Assembly (NCBI GenBank): GCA_043804925.1
Contig: JAZDIP010000069.1
Span: 310,001 to 374,000 of the forward strand
Direction: 5' to 3'
DNA length: 64,000 bases
Origin: ChocPot-Mid sp043804925
GTDB lineage: Bacteria > Bacteroidota > Ignavibacteria > Kapaibacteriales > UBA2268
The notes beneath the pieces are model-generated. The model worked only from the letters and a program-made list of their open reading frames with translations, was not told the origin of the DNA and ran no database searches. Shown one piece after another: positions 29,193-38,315 of the stretch. The position numbers and the translations under genes are program-made. Within the stretch, counting starts at the first letter, position 1. Every line of letters starts with the position of its first letter.

Positions 29193-29220
29193 TATTTTTG
29201 TGTTATTAATATTAGTTTTG
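29193..29220 (+). promoter_or_regulatory. Possible Bacteroidota-type promoter -7 boxes
   Basis: Two matches to the TAnnTTTG consensus lie at 29193-29200 (TATTTTTG) and 29213-29220 (TAGTTTTG), ~120-150 bases upstream of the Spy-like gene. No clear -33 TTTG box is seen at normal spacing. In AT-rich DNA such matches can be chance. Confidence 0.25.
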
Positions 29221-29341
29221 TTTTCAAAATGAAAAAAAATAGTAAATAATTTGAAATACAATTAAACTTTTTTAGGGATTTGATAGTCAAAACACTAAAC
29301 GTAGAATTTAAAATGATTATTTATAAATTTTGGAGATTAAT

Positions 29342-30031
29342 ATGAAGAACTACAAATCACTTATACTTGCAACATTAACTTTAGTATTAATGTTAGGCAT
29401 CAGTTCTTGTAACAAGAGTGATGGACCTACTGACGGAAGTTGGAGTATGTATGATTCACCCGTATGGCAAATTCCCGAACCGGATAACTCAGCTGCAGAT
29501 ATTGTTGAAGGTACTTTAGACATGCCTTTTGATTTGGTTGCACAGAATGAGGATGTACGTTTTTGCGACAACACAGGAATGTATAATACAAAAATGTTCC
29601 AGGAAAGAAGAAAATTTATGCCTTTGGCAAAAATTCTTCGTGCATTACAACTTGATGACCTTCAAAAAGAACAAGTTAAAGGATTTATGCTTGATTTCCG
29701 CCTTTGCCACAGGGAAGCTATGTTGGCTTTGAGAGAAAGTGAAAAAGAACTTTTAGCACCTTTCAACGAGCAAAGACGTTTAATTTATGAGGCATATAAA
29801 AGCGGTGAGATTACACGCGAAGAAGCTGCCAGACAATTAAAACTTTTAGCACAGGAAGTCCGTCAAGTGATGAAGGATAACCCTGCAAGAATAGAAGCTT
29901 GCGAAGCTATGAAAGAATGCAGAAGATTACTTTTAGCAAATATCGGTGGAGTTTTAACAGAAGAACAACTAGTAAAATGGAACGAGTGGCTTTCCAGATT
30001 ACCTGAAATTGATTGCACAAGAGAAGAATAA
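29342..30031 (+). CDS. Spy/CpxP-like periplasmic lipoprotein
   Basis: I chose the ATG at 29342 because it begins a lipoprotein signal (MKNYKSLILATLTLVLMLG then ISSC). The mature part is helical and charged, with two LTxxQ-like elements (LDDLQKEQV and LTEEQLVKW) and a long amphipathic helix between them (AMLALRESEKELLAPFNEQRR). This resembles the Spy/CpxP family of envelope-stress chaperones or heavy-metal-responsive proteins. An invariant function cannot be claimed. Several cysteines (FCDNTG, FRLCHRE, IEACEAMKEC) are unusual for Spy. A strong terminator follows directly. Confidence 0.65.
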   Translation: MKNYKSLILATLTLVLMLGISSCNKSDGPTDGSWSMYDSPVWQIPEPDNSAADIVEGTLDMPFDLVAQNEDVRFCDNTGMYNTKMFQERRKFMPLAKILRALQLDDLQKEQVKGFMLDFRLCHREAMLALRESEKELLAPFNEQRRLIYEAYKSGEITREEAARQLKLLAQEVRQVMKDNPARIEACEAMKECRRLLLANIGGVLTEEQLVKWNEWLSRLPEIDCTREE

Positions 30032-30052
30032 TAATCGAAATATTATTTTTAT

Positions 30053-30084
30053 AAAATGGCTGCACGAAAGCAGCCATTTTTTTT
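30053..30084 (+). terminator. Rho-independent terminator
   Basis: An 11-bp stem AAAATGGCTGC/GCAGCCATTTT (30053-30063 with 30070-30080) with a 6-base loop is followed by a T-run, 21 bases after the Spy-like gene. The right half of this hairpin is shared with sequence at 32147, see the T9SS-tail remnant. Confidence 0.85.
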
Positions 30085-30166
30085 ATCTGTCAATGTTGAA
30101 TTTTCTCCCCATCGTACTTCGATGATTATTTTTATCATCGAATATTACTGAAAAAGAACTGGCTCC
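30083..30166 (-). pseudogene. Remnant of a T9SS C-terminal domain (27 codons)
   Basis: Reading the minus strand from 30166 gives SSFSVIFDDKNNHRS and continues to ...NIDR followed by TAA at 30083-30085. It aligns without gaps to the last 27 residues of the protein at 32158-33417 (SYSVIYEDTNNHRS ... NIVR), 15 of 27 identical. In-frame TAG codons immediately precede the fragment and no signal or start exists, so it is a dead tail of a duplicated gene. DNA similarity continues past the stop into GCAGCCATTTTTTT. Confidence 0.7.
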
Positions 30167-30262
30167 CTAAATCTAAAGTAAGTTCTTAGACACGGGCTTA
30201 TGTCTGAGACACGGATTGTGCGAAATCGAAAGTATCATGCAAAGCCCGTATTGTACATTTTT

Positions 30263-31840
30263 TTATCTGATTATCGCAAATTTCTTGGTTACATTGCCAC
30301 TTCCTGCCTGGAATGTCAGATAATATAAACCTGAAGAAAGCTTGCTGACATCAAAGTTAATGCTATAAGTTCCTGCTTCCTGCCATTGATTATTATTAAT
30401 GCTTGCCGATTCAATACCAAGTGAATTATTAATGCTCATTGTTACGAATCCCTGATTCGCTACAGAATAGATTATAGTTACCTGGTCTGTTGCCGGATTC
30501 GGGAATATTTCGATACCTTCAGTAATACTTAAATCATTTACATCAGTTAAGCTACGACCACTATTGTTAAGAGTTTTGAAGGTTGTTGACGCAGAAAAGT
30601 TACTGGTACCGGAAGCACAAACGGTTTGTACCTGAAATTCATAAGAGGTCTTGGCTGATAATCCATCTGCTGTTACTGAATTGGTATTTGAACTTGTTGA
30701 TATCCAAGAGCTTGCCCCAACTTTCCTGTAACTTATATTATAACTCACAGCCCCGTACATAGCTGTCCAACCAAGAACAGCACTTGATTTAGTAATTGAA
30801 TTTACTTTCAATGATGTTGGAATTTCGCAATCGCTTGGAGCCAAACAAGCAGTCGAAGAAAGAAGCGGCAACAATGGTCCGCCAGGTGAAGCAAAACATG
30901 CTTGCATTCTTGCAGTTTGGTTTGGCGTAAAATTTGCCATAACTTCATCACGGGAGTAATCCATAAAGTTCATATACATAATACCGGGGGATGTAGGCGA
31001 ACAATCATCAGTTAGAACACCTATGGGACCTCCTATAGTTGAATTAGCTTGATTTGGAGTATCATCACAATAATCAGTGCCTGTACATGCACCATTATCA
31101 TCACCCCAAATATGGCGTAAATTTAAACAATGTCCAATCTCATGCGTATTACAGGCACCCATGCCTCGGTAAATAGTAGAGTCTGTAGAACCGAAACACC
31201 AATAAAGGACAACCACTCCGTATGTACTATTAATACCTGTACTTGGAAATTGAGCGTATCCGGCATAATTTTCAAGATTACAAATCCATATATTCAAATA
31301 CATAGTAGGATCCCAAGCATCAAGCCCCCCGGTGTTGTAATATTTCATATTATTATTCGGTGGAAAAGATATAGTATCGGTATATCTTCTTTCAATACCA
31401 TTGGTTGGACTTCCATCCGGTGCTTTCTGGGCCAAACAAAATTGTATCTTTGTATCAGATTTAAGAGAGGAAGAAAATGCTCCCATTGAATGATAATTTA
31501 GTCCTGCATAATCTTTGTTCGTTATCTCAATTTGTTTAAAGACTCTTTCATCAGATAAATTTTGTTCATCAGTATTATAAATGATATGAACGATAACCGG
31601 AATAGTAATCGTTTGACTTGGAGGAGTTGTGCCTCCACCCGGTTTCCCCTTAAGTTTATTATTACCGTGAATCCATCGTTGCAATTCCATTTCCTGAAAC
31701 AGCATCCTTACTCCCAAACTCGGGTCATCTTCCTTTTGCTTCTTCAAATATTCCATAGTACCGCATTTGAATTCGGTTTTTTGTGCCTGCAACACCGAAG
31801 CTGATAAGAAAACCGCTATAATTAGTATCAACCTGAACAT
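30263..31840 (-). CDS. M43 (pappalysin-like) metalloprotease with FN3 and T9SS sorting domain
   Basis: Start at 31840 gives a clean signal peptide (MFRLILIIAVFLSASVLQAQ); the ATG at 31867 would add nine residues. The protease domain carries the extended zinc motif HEIGHCLNLRHIWGD (first His at residue 233) and the downstream Met-turn NFMDYSRDEVM. Conserved cysteines (CTGTDYCDD) sit between them, as in M43 cytophagalysins. A fibronectin type III domain follows (SAVLGWTAMYGAVSYNISYR ... TSYEFQVQTVC). The last ~80 residues are a T9SS sorting domain (IFPNPATDQVTIIYS ... KKFAIIR). The enzyme is expected to be secreted through T9SS and to degrade extracellular protein. Confidence 0.92.
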   Translation of the reverse strand: MFRLILIIAVFLSASVLQAQKTEFKCGTMEYLKKQKEDDPSLGVRMLFQEMELQRWIHGNNKLKGKPGGGTTPPSQTITIPVIVHIIYNTDEQNLSDERVFKQIEITNKDYAGLNYHSMGAFSSSLKSDTKIQFCLAQKAPDGSPTNGIERRYTDTISFPPNNNMKYYNTGGLDAWDPTMYLNIWICNLENYAGYAQFPSTGINSTYGVVVLYWCFGSTDSTIYRGMGACNTHEIGHCLNLRHIWGDDNGACTGTDYCDDTPNQANSTIGGPIGVLTDDCSPTSPGIMYMNFMDYSRDEVMANFTPNQTARMQACFASPGGPLLPLLSSTACLAPSDCEIPTSLKVNSITKSSAVLGWTAMYGAVSYNISYRKVGASSWISTSSNTNSVTADGLSAKTSYEFQVQTVCASGTSNFSASTTFKTLNNSGRSLTDVNDLSITEGIEIFPNPATDQVTIIYSVANQGFVTMSINNSLGIESASINNNQWQEAGTYSINFDVSKLSSGLYYLTFQAGSGNVTKKFAIIR

Positions 31841-32157
31841 AATTAACTCCTCTGATATGTAAAACAAATTTATTAAAGAACATTATATTCACTTTTATTA
31901 AGAACAATATCAAACCATCTATTAAAAAATTTACCAAATTCAAATTACGCAAATAATATTGAACTGGAAGCATAAATGAGTATCTGTAGTAATTGGATTA
32001 GTAAATGTTCTGTTTTGTGAGTAAACGTGATGACAATATATAAAACACCCCTTATTTCAAATGGATTGTCGTTTGTAAAAATTATTACACAGCGCAAGGA
32101 AAACAATAAAATTTATTCATATATTTAAAAGGATTGTCTTTTGGAGCAGCCATTTTT
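31841..32157. other. 317-base gene-free region
   Basis: AT-rich, with no convincing gene. It should contain the promoter of the M43 protease (minus strand) and the end of the next minus-strand transcript; the segment GCAGCCATTTTTTT at 32147-32160 matches the terminator half at 30070. I see no clear hairpin or promoter motif otherwise. Confidence 0.5.
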
Positions 32158-33417
32158 TTATCTGACAATATTTATTTTACTCCCCACTAAACTTCTATGA
32201 TTATTTGTATCTTCATAAATAACTGAGTAAGAACCTGAAGGATATGCCGAAATATCAATACTAATTTTATTCTCCCCTTCCACTATAGCTCCCTTCCAAA
32301 CGTCATAACGCCTTCCTTCTGCAATATTGCTAAATCTAATTTTACCAAAAGTTGAAAAGATGGAATTTATTTCAATCGAAACAATGTTACCACTTGTAGG
32401 TACAGGGTAAACTCTTATTGTTGTTTGAGGTACCTTGGAATTGTATACATTAGTTGTATTTCCATATTCTTGTGGAAATTCAGGATTGCTAGTTTCTTTA
32501 TACCAAAGAGTATCACCATTTACCAATCTAAAACTAAAATCAGAAAAATATAATTGCCAGTATTCATAAAACTTGCTCTGGGGAACATGGTAGTCATGAA
32601 ATGGAAGTTCTCCCGTAACAAAAATTATACTATCCAAATATGTTCTCAACTCTCCCCAAGCAACGGAATCAAGATAATTCTGATTATCAATTCCCAATTT
32701 ATTCCCATTTGAGTCAAGTAAACTGCCGTAATTTGCCCAAAGTGATTGTTCGGACATAATTAGCCCTAAAGGTGTCGGTCCATACCTTCTTGGAGATACT
32801 CTTAGATAAACAGTACTGTCAAAAAGAAATGGCGGCACTACCCATTCGTGAAAAACAACATGAGGATTTGTTCCAAAAAGAGAGTCTGCATGTGGGTCTC
32901 TGTTAGGCATCGAAACGACACTGTCTAATACAGCCATGACGAAATCATTGTTTGCAGTGACCAATTGCAAAACGAACTCTGTTCTGTCAACGATATCCCA
33001 TTCACCTTTACCATATCCGTAAAAATATTTATCAGGCTTGCAAGGTTGTCCTGATTCATTAATTCCCCTGAAAAACGTAATTTTTGGAAAACCAGTGTTA
33101 GGTAACTGGAAATTCTCAGTTCTCGCCAATGATTGTAAATCGTAACTTACTCCCTGCTCGCTTGTGCCAAACCTGCTTTTTCTTTCGACTGTATCCATAC
33201 TGCGAGCAAGATTGATGAGCGAAGTATAATTTCCATAATTCAATTTTACTTCACCAAACCTATAGACTACTTTTGCAGAATCATATAAATTTGATATAAA
33301 AAAATATCTCAGGAAATCAATGTTTTCAGGTTTAATCTGAAAAATAGGTTTGTTGTTACCCGCAAAGGCAAACTGTACAATAAATAAAATTGATACGAGA
33401 ATTTTAAATATTTTCAT
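32158..33417 (-). CDS. T9SS cargo protein of unknown function
   Basis: Start at 33417 (MKIFKILVSILFIVQFAFAG) gives a typical signal peptide; an in-frame ATG 15 bases upstream is less suited. The ~320-residue middle region is not recognised. It contains aromatic-rich segments (FYGYGKGEWDIVDRTEF, VFHEWVVPPFLFD, FYEYWQLYFSDFSF) and no obvious catalytic signature. The C-terminal ~75 residues are a T9SS sorting domain (VYPVPTSGNIVSIEI ... SGSYSVIYED). Only export and surface delivery can be predicted. A partial duplicate of its last 27 codons lies at 30083-30166. Confidence 0.75.
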   Translation of the reverse strand: MKIFKILVSILFIVQFAFAGNNKPIFQIKPENIDFLRYFFISNLYDSAKVVYRFGEVKLNYGNYTSLINLARSMDTVERKSRFGTSEQGVSYDLQSLARTENFQLPNTGFPKITFFRGINESGQPCKPDKYFYGYGKGEWDIVDRTEFVLQLVTANNDFVMAVLDSVVSMPNRDPHADSLFGTNPHVVFHEWVVPPFLFDSTVYLRVSPRRYGPTPLGLIMSEQSLWANYGSLLDSNGNKLGIDNQNYLDSVAWGELRTYLDSIIFVTGELPFHDYHVPQSKFYEYWQLYFSDFSFRLVNGDTLWYKETSNPEFPQEYGNTTNVYNSKVPQTTIRVYPVPTSGNIVSIEINSIFSTFGKIRFSNIAEGRRYDVWKGAIVEGENKISIDISAYPSGSYSVIYEDTNNHRSLVGSKINIVR

Positions 33418-33494
33418 AATCCTCTCCTTCAAAAAATAAGTTTACCTCAAGCAACAATATCTAAATTACAAAAAAAAAAGGATATTACAAATTA

Positions 33495-34097
33495 TTATTT
33501 AATTTTGTTTCCAAATTCCGATAAGAAAAACGTATCTCCGATAGGTCTTCTGAATCTTTCTTTGATTTCAAGAGTTTTGAATTCCTCTTCCAAAATTTCA
33601 GGTTCTGACTGATACCCAATTGCAATTACTGACATTGGAATAAAATTTTCAGGGATGTTAAAATCTTTCATGACTTTTTCTTCGTCAAAGCCACCCATCT
33701 GGTGAGCCATTAATCCCAAAGAAACTGCCTGAAGACAAATATTTTCTGATGCTGCACCTGTGTCATATTGTGCCCAACGGTTTGGCTTCCCTGTCTTACG
33801 AAATTTCGTATCTGCAAATGAAAAGATAAGCACCGGAGCATTTTTTGCCCATTTTTGATTCCATTCTCCAAGACTATACAAAGCTTTATTGTATGCAGTT
33901 TCATCCGAATTTTTGTCAAATACAATGAATCTCCATGGTTCATCACCAAAGCACGATGGTGCCCATCTGCCTGCTTCACATAGTGAAATAATTTGTTCTC
34001 TGCTGACTTTTTTGTTTGTGTTAAAAGCCCTGCAACTCCACCTTTTGGAGATAATCTCGTCAAGTTTTGTTTCTGTTAAAGCTCTTTTTTCAAGCAT
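33495..34097 (-). CDS. Nitroreductase-family FMN oxidoreductase
   Basis: NAD(P)H-dependent flavoprotein fold of 200 residues. N-terminal SKRWSCRAFNT and EAGRWAPSCFGDEPWRFIV form the phosphate/FMN-binding region; AASENICLQAVSLGLMAHQMGGFDEEKV is the family's central helix and loop; IPMSVIAIGYQ is the C-terminal strand. Natural substrates are diverse (quinones, nitroaromatics, dehydropteridines) and cannot be inferred. It follows the RluD-type gene after 13 bases on the same strand, so it is probably the last gene of that operon. Confidence 0.9.
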   Translation of the reverse strand: MLEKRALTETKLDEIISKRWSCRAFNTNKKVSREQIISLCEAGRWAPSCFGDEPWRFIVFDKNSDETAYNKALYSLGEWNQKWAKNAPVLIFSFADTKFRKTGKPNRWAQYDTGAASENICLQAVSLGLMAHQMGGFDEEKVMKDFNIPENFIPMSVIAIGYQSEPEILEEEFKTLEIKERFRRPIGDTFFLSEFGNKIK

Positions 34098-34110
34098 TAT
34101 TCCCTCATTA

Positions 34111-35190
34111 TTAATTTAATGTCTTTCTCAAAATCTTTAGAACTTCCATGAAATCTTCAGGTAAATCAGATTCAAATCTCATTCGTTCAGAACTAAGCGG
34201 ATGAGTAAATCCCAAAACTTTAGCATGAAGCATTTGCCTTTGAGCGATTTGTAAACATTGTTCTGCTATTTTCCTTGTTTCGGGCATTCCCCCACCTTTT
34301 ACAACAGTATCTCCCCCATAATCCTTATCCCCTAAAACAGGATAACCGTTATGCGAAAAATGTACTCTTATCTGGTGAGTTCTTCCTGTTCTCAACTTCA
34401 CTTTAACCAATGTAATAAAACCATATCTTTCCATTACCCAATAATCAGTAATGGCGGTTTTTCCGTCCTTTTTCACTACTGCAAAAGTTTTCCTGTTCCT
34501 TGGATTTCTGCCTATATCTCCTTCCCAAGTACCTTCATCATTTTTCACATCTCCCCAGACTAAAGCAAAATAATATCTTTCGATAGTTCTGTCCTCGAAC
34601 TGTTTTGCCAAAATTGAATGTAATGATGAATCTTTGGTTATCAGTAATAACCCGGAAGTATCCTTATCAAGCCGGTGAACAATACCGGGTCGTACAGCAT
34701 CACTTGCAAAAATTCTACCCTCGTCAATTTCTTCATCGTCACTATCTTCATCAAGTTCGATTGTTATTGCTTCCCGTTTTCCAATATGCCACAACACAGC
34801 ATTTACAACTGTACCTTTTCTGTTCCCATATCCGGGATGAGTAACCATACCTTTTGGCTTGTTAATTACAAGTAATGACTCATCTTCGAAAACAATTTCA
34901 AGTGGAATATTTTCAGGTGTTAACTCAATAGGCGGAGATTTCATTATCTTACAAATAATTTTATCAAGCCCTTTAATTTTCTTGCTGGACTTAGCGACTT
35001 TCCCGTTTATCCAAACACAGCCATCATCAATTGCTTTTTGAACTTTGTTACGGGTTGCATATTTCATAGAATTGGTTAGGAATACATCGAGACGTTCCGG
35101 TTTCTGACCTGCAGGAATATCAAATTCAAATATAGTTTCAATTAAGTTAGGATAGTTTGAATCACCCGTATTTTCCTTCACATCTTCCAT
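34111..35190 (-). CDS. rluD: RluD-family large-subunit 23S rRNA pseudouridine synthase
   Basis: Converts uridines in rRNA to pseudouridine. Residues ~30-90 form an S4 RNA-binding domain (RLDVFLTNSM, KVQKAIDDGCVWINGKV). The catalytic domain has VINKPKGMVTHPG, the active-site Asp D175 in HRLDKDTSG, and RTGRTHQIRVH. The protein is 359 residues, slightly longer than usual owing to an acidic insert at ~146-159 just before the catalytic motif. The position downstream of lspA matches a common ileS-lspA-rluD order, though the CHAT gene intervenes. Exact uridine targets (1911/1915/1917 in E. coli RluD) are assumed only by family; RluA/RluC-type specificity is not excluded. Confidence 0.9.
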   Translation of the reverse strand: MEDVKENTGDSNYPNLIETIFEFDIPAGQKPERLDVFLTNSMKYATRNKVQKAIDDGCVWINGKVAKSSKKIKGLDKIICKIMKSPPIELTPENIPLEIVFEDESLLVINKPKGMVTHPGYGNRKGTVVNAVLWHIGKREAITIELDEDSDDEEIDEGRIFASDAVRPGIVHRLDKDTSGLLLITKDSSLHSILAKQFEDRTIERYYFALVWGDVKNDEGTWEGDIGRNPRNRKTFAVVKKDGKTAITDYWVMERYGFITLVKVKLRTGRTHQIRVHFSHNGYPVLGDKDYGGDTVVKGGGMPETRKIAEQCLQIAQRQMLHAKVLGFTHPLSSERMRFESDLPEDFMEVLKILRKTLN

Positions 35191-35223
35191 TATATATAAC
35201 TTTTAACTCAAAACTTAACTATT

Positions 35224-35248
35224 GACTAACGACTGTCGACTAACGACT
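35224..35248. repeat. 11-bp direct repeat over the CHAT stop codon
   Basis: GACTAACGACT occurs at 35224-35234 and again at 35238-35248, separated by GTC. The second copy overlaps the stop codon of the TPR-CHAT gene (35247-35249, minus strand). It is preceded by related simple sequence (AACTTTTAACTCAAAACTTA). Confidence 0.7.
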
Positions 35249-38200
35249 ATTCTCCAACCATTACAAAAGCTCCCCAGTAATAAAACTCCGGGTAAACTGT
35301 TTTAAGGTCAAGCTGTGTTTCCCGAAAAGCTCTTCGTTTATCCATTCCATTTAATAACTTAATATAAAATGTCGTCATTAGAACTTGAGTTGCTTCGTCA
35401 CTAACCGTCCAAAGACTCATTATCAGGGAACGTGCACCTGCCACCTGAAAAGCTCTTTGCAAACCATATACCCCTTCTCCATTTTTAACTTCACCCAGTC
35501 CTGTTTCACAAGCAGACATCACTACAACTTCCGTATTATCAAGATTTAAATCCATTGCTTCATATGCAGTCAATTTTCCATCGCAAGTCGTAACAGACGA
35601 ATCATCCTTTGAATTTTCTACACCTGCAAAAAAGAGCATTGAACGTAACAAAGGATTTTCAATTGCTATTCCTCCTTCAACTCCCAATACAGCCCCGCTT
35701 GTTTCCACATCGGGGGCAAAATAACCGTGAGTAGCTATATGTAAAATTTTTGGACTTTTAACTTCTTTGACTTTTATTTCTAATGCCCGGTTATCAAGGT
35801 AGGTATTGAATTTCCATTTCTTTTCTTTCATCTCATTTGCAATTGCTTCAATTTCTTCCCTTGTCCCGGGTAAAGCAGGAATTTTTTGTTCTTGCTCAGG
35901 ATTAAAATTATACTTTGGGTCTCCAAATAATTCAGCTGTATTACCTATAACTTTTTTCTTGGTAGTTCTGTATTCAACAAGGTCTTTTGAATTAGTTAAT
36001 CTCCTGATGTCAACTTCATCAATCAAATATTTATTTGTTTGTGGATTTCTTAAAGTAAGTAAATTAATAGAATTATATATTCCGTCAACAGAAAGAAAAA
36101 CCGTTTTTATCCCTGAAAGTTCTTTTTGAATTTCTAACCAATACTGTATAAACAACTCTTCCTGATCTTTTTTCAATAATTCTTCTTCCAAATCTGAACT
36201 CAATTTTGTCGGTTGTATTCTCAATATTTTAACAAGATTTCCATACAATCTTATATATTTATTTTCTAATTCATCCCCATTAGTAAGTAAAACCATTTTT
36301 GGCTCATTATTTGTTTTGGAACTTACTATCAAAGCCGCATAATAAATCGTATCCTGTTCATCTGGCATTGCCTTTTGATTATTTAAATTAAATCGGATAA
36401 TTTCTACAGCTGCTTCTCCTGGTTTTAATACCCTTTTTACATCCTGCCATGTCAAATCCTTTGTTGAATATGCCTTTTTAAAATCCTCTGAAATGCTCGA
36501 AAGTTGTTTTTCTAACTCATTCGCTTCATTAGCAACCGAATCTGCGTCAATCCCTAACCGCTTTGCCTCTGTCGGATTTTGTATAAGCCATAGCCAATGA
36601 TTCTTCGCCCCTGTCCAATGTTCTAATAATGTAATAACTTTGGGATTTTTACTCTCCCTGATTTTACTTAATATTTTTTTTGTCGAACTCAAAATCAGCC
36701 CTTTAGTAACCAGACAATTGTCATAAACTTTTGACGATATCTCAGGTTTTTCTTTATAGTAAAGTGCCGCAAAATTTGTAAAATCTTCAAAACTGCTCTT
36801 AACTGAAGTCCAGTACTGTAATTTTTCTTTTTCGCTTAAATATGGGAAAAATCTTTTTACCTGATTTAAATATTTAGTAATTGCTTCTAAGAAGTATGGT
36901 TCAGCTTCATGCAATCTCATCATTTTTTTATATAGTAAAGCTACACCGGACAGAGTTTTCGCATAATCCGGATGTTCAGTTCCCAGTGTTTCTTTTCGTA
37001 TTTTCAGGGCTTCCATCAGAAGCTTTTCGGATTCATCATAATTTCCAATTTGCCCATAAAGTTCAGCCAAATTAAATATCGTTCTTGCATAATTTGGATG
37101 CATTTCACCTGTAATATTTTTTCTGATTTCCTTAGCTTTTAAAAACATACCTTCAGCTTTATCATAGAAACCCATTTTTTTGTAAAGTTTTGCTAAATTA
37201 TCAAGGGTTGTAGCATAGAAAGGATTTTCTTCACCAAACTTTTTTTTGTAAAGTTCCAAAGACTTTGTAAATAAAGTATCTGCTTCATTCAGGTTTCCCA
37301 TTGCATCGTATAATAAGGCAAGATTATTTTGTGTTGCTATAAATTCCGGATGCTCCTTTCCCTTCTTTTTCAACTGAATATCCATTGCATCCAAAAATAA
37401 AGACTCGGCCTGCTCAAACCTTCCCATTGAAAAATACAACAATGCTAAATTACTTAAGCTCTTTGCATAATCCGGATGCTCTTTTCCAAAAATATCCTCT
37501 CGCAGATTTATTGCTTTATTATAAATGGTTTCAGCTTCATCATACCTGCCCATTAATTTGTACAAATCTCCAAGATTATTATAACCTGAAGCAATATCCG
37601 GATGTTTTTCTCCTTTTATTTTTGTATTCAACTCAAGAGACATCTTATAAAAAGTTTCAGCTTTTATGTACTTTCCCATTCTTCTATACAATGCCGCCAA
37701 ATTATGTACTGTTTCAGCAAAAGCAAATCCACTCCTATTTCTAATTAATTCTAATGCTCTTGTATACAATGGCTCTGCCAACGAAAATTTCCCTGTGATT
37801 TCATAAACTAATGCGAGATTATTTATCGTAAAAGCGTATGCTGAATCATTCATCGTCCCCATTTCTTCATGTTCCCTTTTCGCCTCTTTAATCACTAATT
37901 CCGATGAATAATAATCCCCCATGAAATAATAAATCAAACCCAGATTATTTAAACTGCCACAGTAATTTTCACTCGATTCCCCATATACTTTTTTGCATAC
38001 CGAACTATCAAGCTTTGCTATTTCCAATGTCTTTCCTAACTCATTTTCCTGATAGTAAATGTCAATCATTAAAAATAACACTTTTTCATGTTCAGCACTA
38101 TTAATTCCAAATTCTTCCGAAGCGTCCTTCATTGCTTTTTCGCCCCACAAAATAGCAGTTTTCACATTCCCGAGGTTAAAATAGTACATAGTACTATCAT

Positions 38201-38315
38201 AAGATTTTTGCCAATCGGAAGAAAAAGAATTTTGCATAGCACATATAAAAAAAAGTAAGACAATAAGAGCCTTACTCCCTCTAAAAAAATTTTTATATGT
38301 TATTCTATGCTTCAT
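35247..38315 (-). CDS. Exported TPR-CHAT protease-like protein
   Basis: The 1022-residue protein has an N-terminal signal peptide (hydrophobic residues ~15-31 ending SFSSD). About ten kinesin-light-chain-type TPR repeats of ~42 residues follow (repeated phrases such as EHPDYAKSLSNLALLYFSMGR and YNNLGDLYKLMGRYDEAE). After a helical linker the C-terminal ~300 residues form a CHAT domain with the caspase-type dyad H863 (IATHGYF) and C936 (MSACETGLG), both intact. CHAT peptidases are caspase-HetF/separase relatives activated through associated domains; TPR-CHAT pairs occur in regulated proteolysis, including CRISPR-linked forms. Here no CRISPR locus is present and the signal peptide points to the periplasm. 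The gene lies between lspA and rluD, overlapping the lspA end by 11 bases. Substrate and trigger unknown. Confidence 0.88.
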   Translation of the reverse strand: MKHRITYKNFFRGSKALIVLLFFICAMQNSFSSDWQKSYDSTMYYFNLGNVKTAILWGEKAMKDASEEFGINSAEHEKVLFLMIDIYYQENELGKTLEIAKLDSSVCKKVYGESSENYCGSLNNLGLIYYFMGDYYSSELVIKEAKREHEEMGTMNDSAYAFTINNLALVYEITGKFSLAEPLYTRALELIRNRSGFAFAETVHNLAALYRRMGKYIKAETFYKMSLELNTKIKGEKHPDIASGYNNLGDLYKLMGRYDEAETIYNKAINLREDIFGKEHPDYAKSLSNLALLYFSMGRFEQAESLFLDAMDIQLKKKGKEHPEFIATQNNLALLYDAMGNLNEADTLFTKSLELYKKKFGEENPFYATTLDNLAKLYKKMGFYDKAEGMFLKAKEIRKNITGEMHPNYARTIFNLAELYGQIGNYDESEKLLMEALKIRKETLGTEHPDYAKTLSGVALLYKKMMRLHEAEPYFLEAITKYLNQVKRFFPYLSEKEKLQYWTSVKSSFEDFTNFAALYYKEKPEISSKVYDNCLVTKGLILSSTKKILSKIRESKNPKVITLLEHWTGAKNHWLWLIQNPTEAKRLGIDADSVANEANELEKQLSSISEDFKKAYSTKDLTWQDVKRVLKPGEAAVEIIRFNLNNQKAMPDEQDTIYYAALIVSSKTNNEPKMVLLTNGDELENKYIRLYGNLVKILRIQPTKLSSDLEEELLKKDQEELFIQYWLEIQKELSGIKTVFLSVDGIYNSINLLTLRNPQTNKYLIDEVDIRRLTNSKDLVEYRTTKKKVIGNTAELFGDPKYNFNPEQEQKIPALPGTREEIEAIANEMKEKKWKFNTYLDNRALEIKVKEVKSPKILHIATHGYFAPDVETSGAVLGVEGGIAIENPLLRSMLFFAGVENSKDDSSVTTCDGKLTAYEAMDLNLDNTEVVVMSACETGLGEVKNGEGVYGLQRAFQVAGARSLIMSLWTVSDEATQVLMTTFYIKLLNGMDKRRAFRETQLDLKTVYPEFYYWGAFVMVGE

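Noticed and set aside
30083..30166. A real small protein on the minus strand
   Set aside because: No start codon context, in-frame stops directly upstream, and similarity only to the end of a T9SS domain; treated as a remnant.
30192..30248. Terminator of the M43 protease from ACGGGCTT/AAGCCCGT
   Set aside because: The stem has a very long loop (over 40 bases) and no T-run follows it on the minus strand.
33710..34063. Second frame inside the nitroreductase gene as a separate protein or frameshift
   Set aside because: The main frame is continuous and matches the whole nitroreductase family; the other is a shadow.
35247..38315. CRISPR-associated (Craspase-type) role for the TPR-CHAT protein
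   Set aside because: There is no CRISPR array or cas gene in the window, and a signal peptide suggests export.
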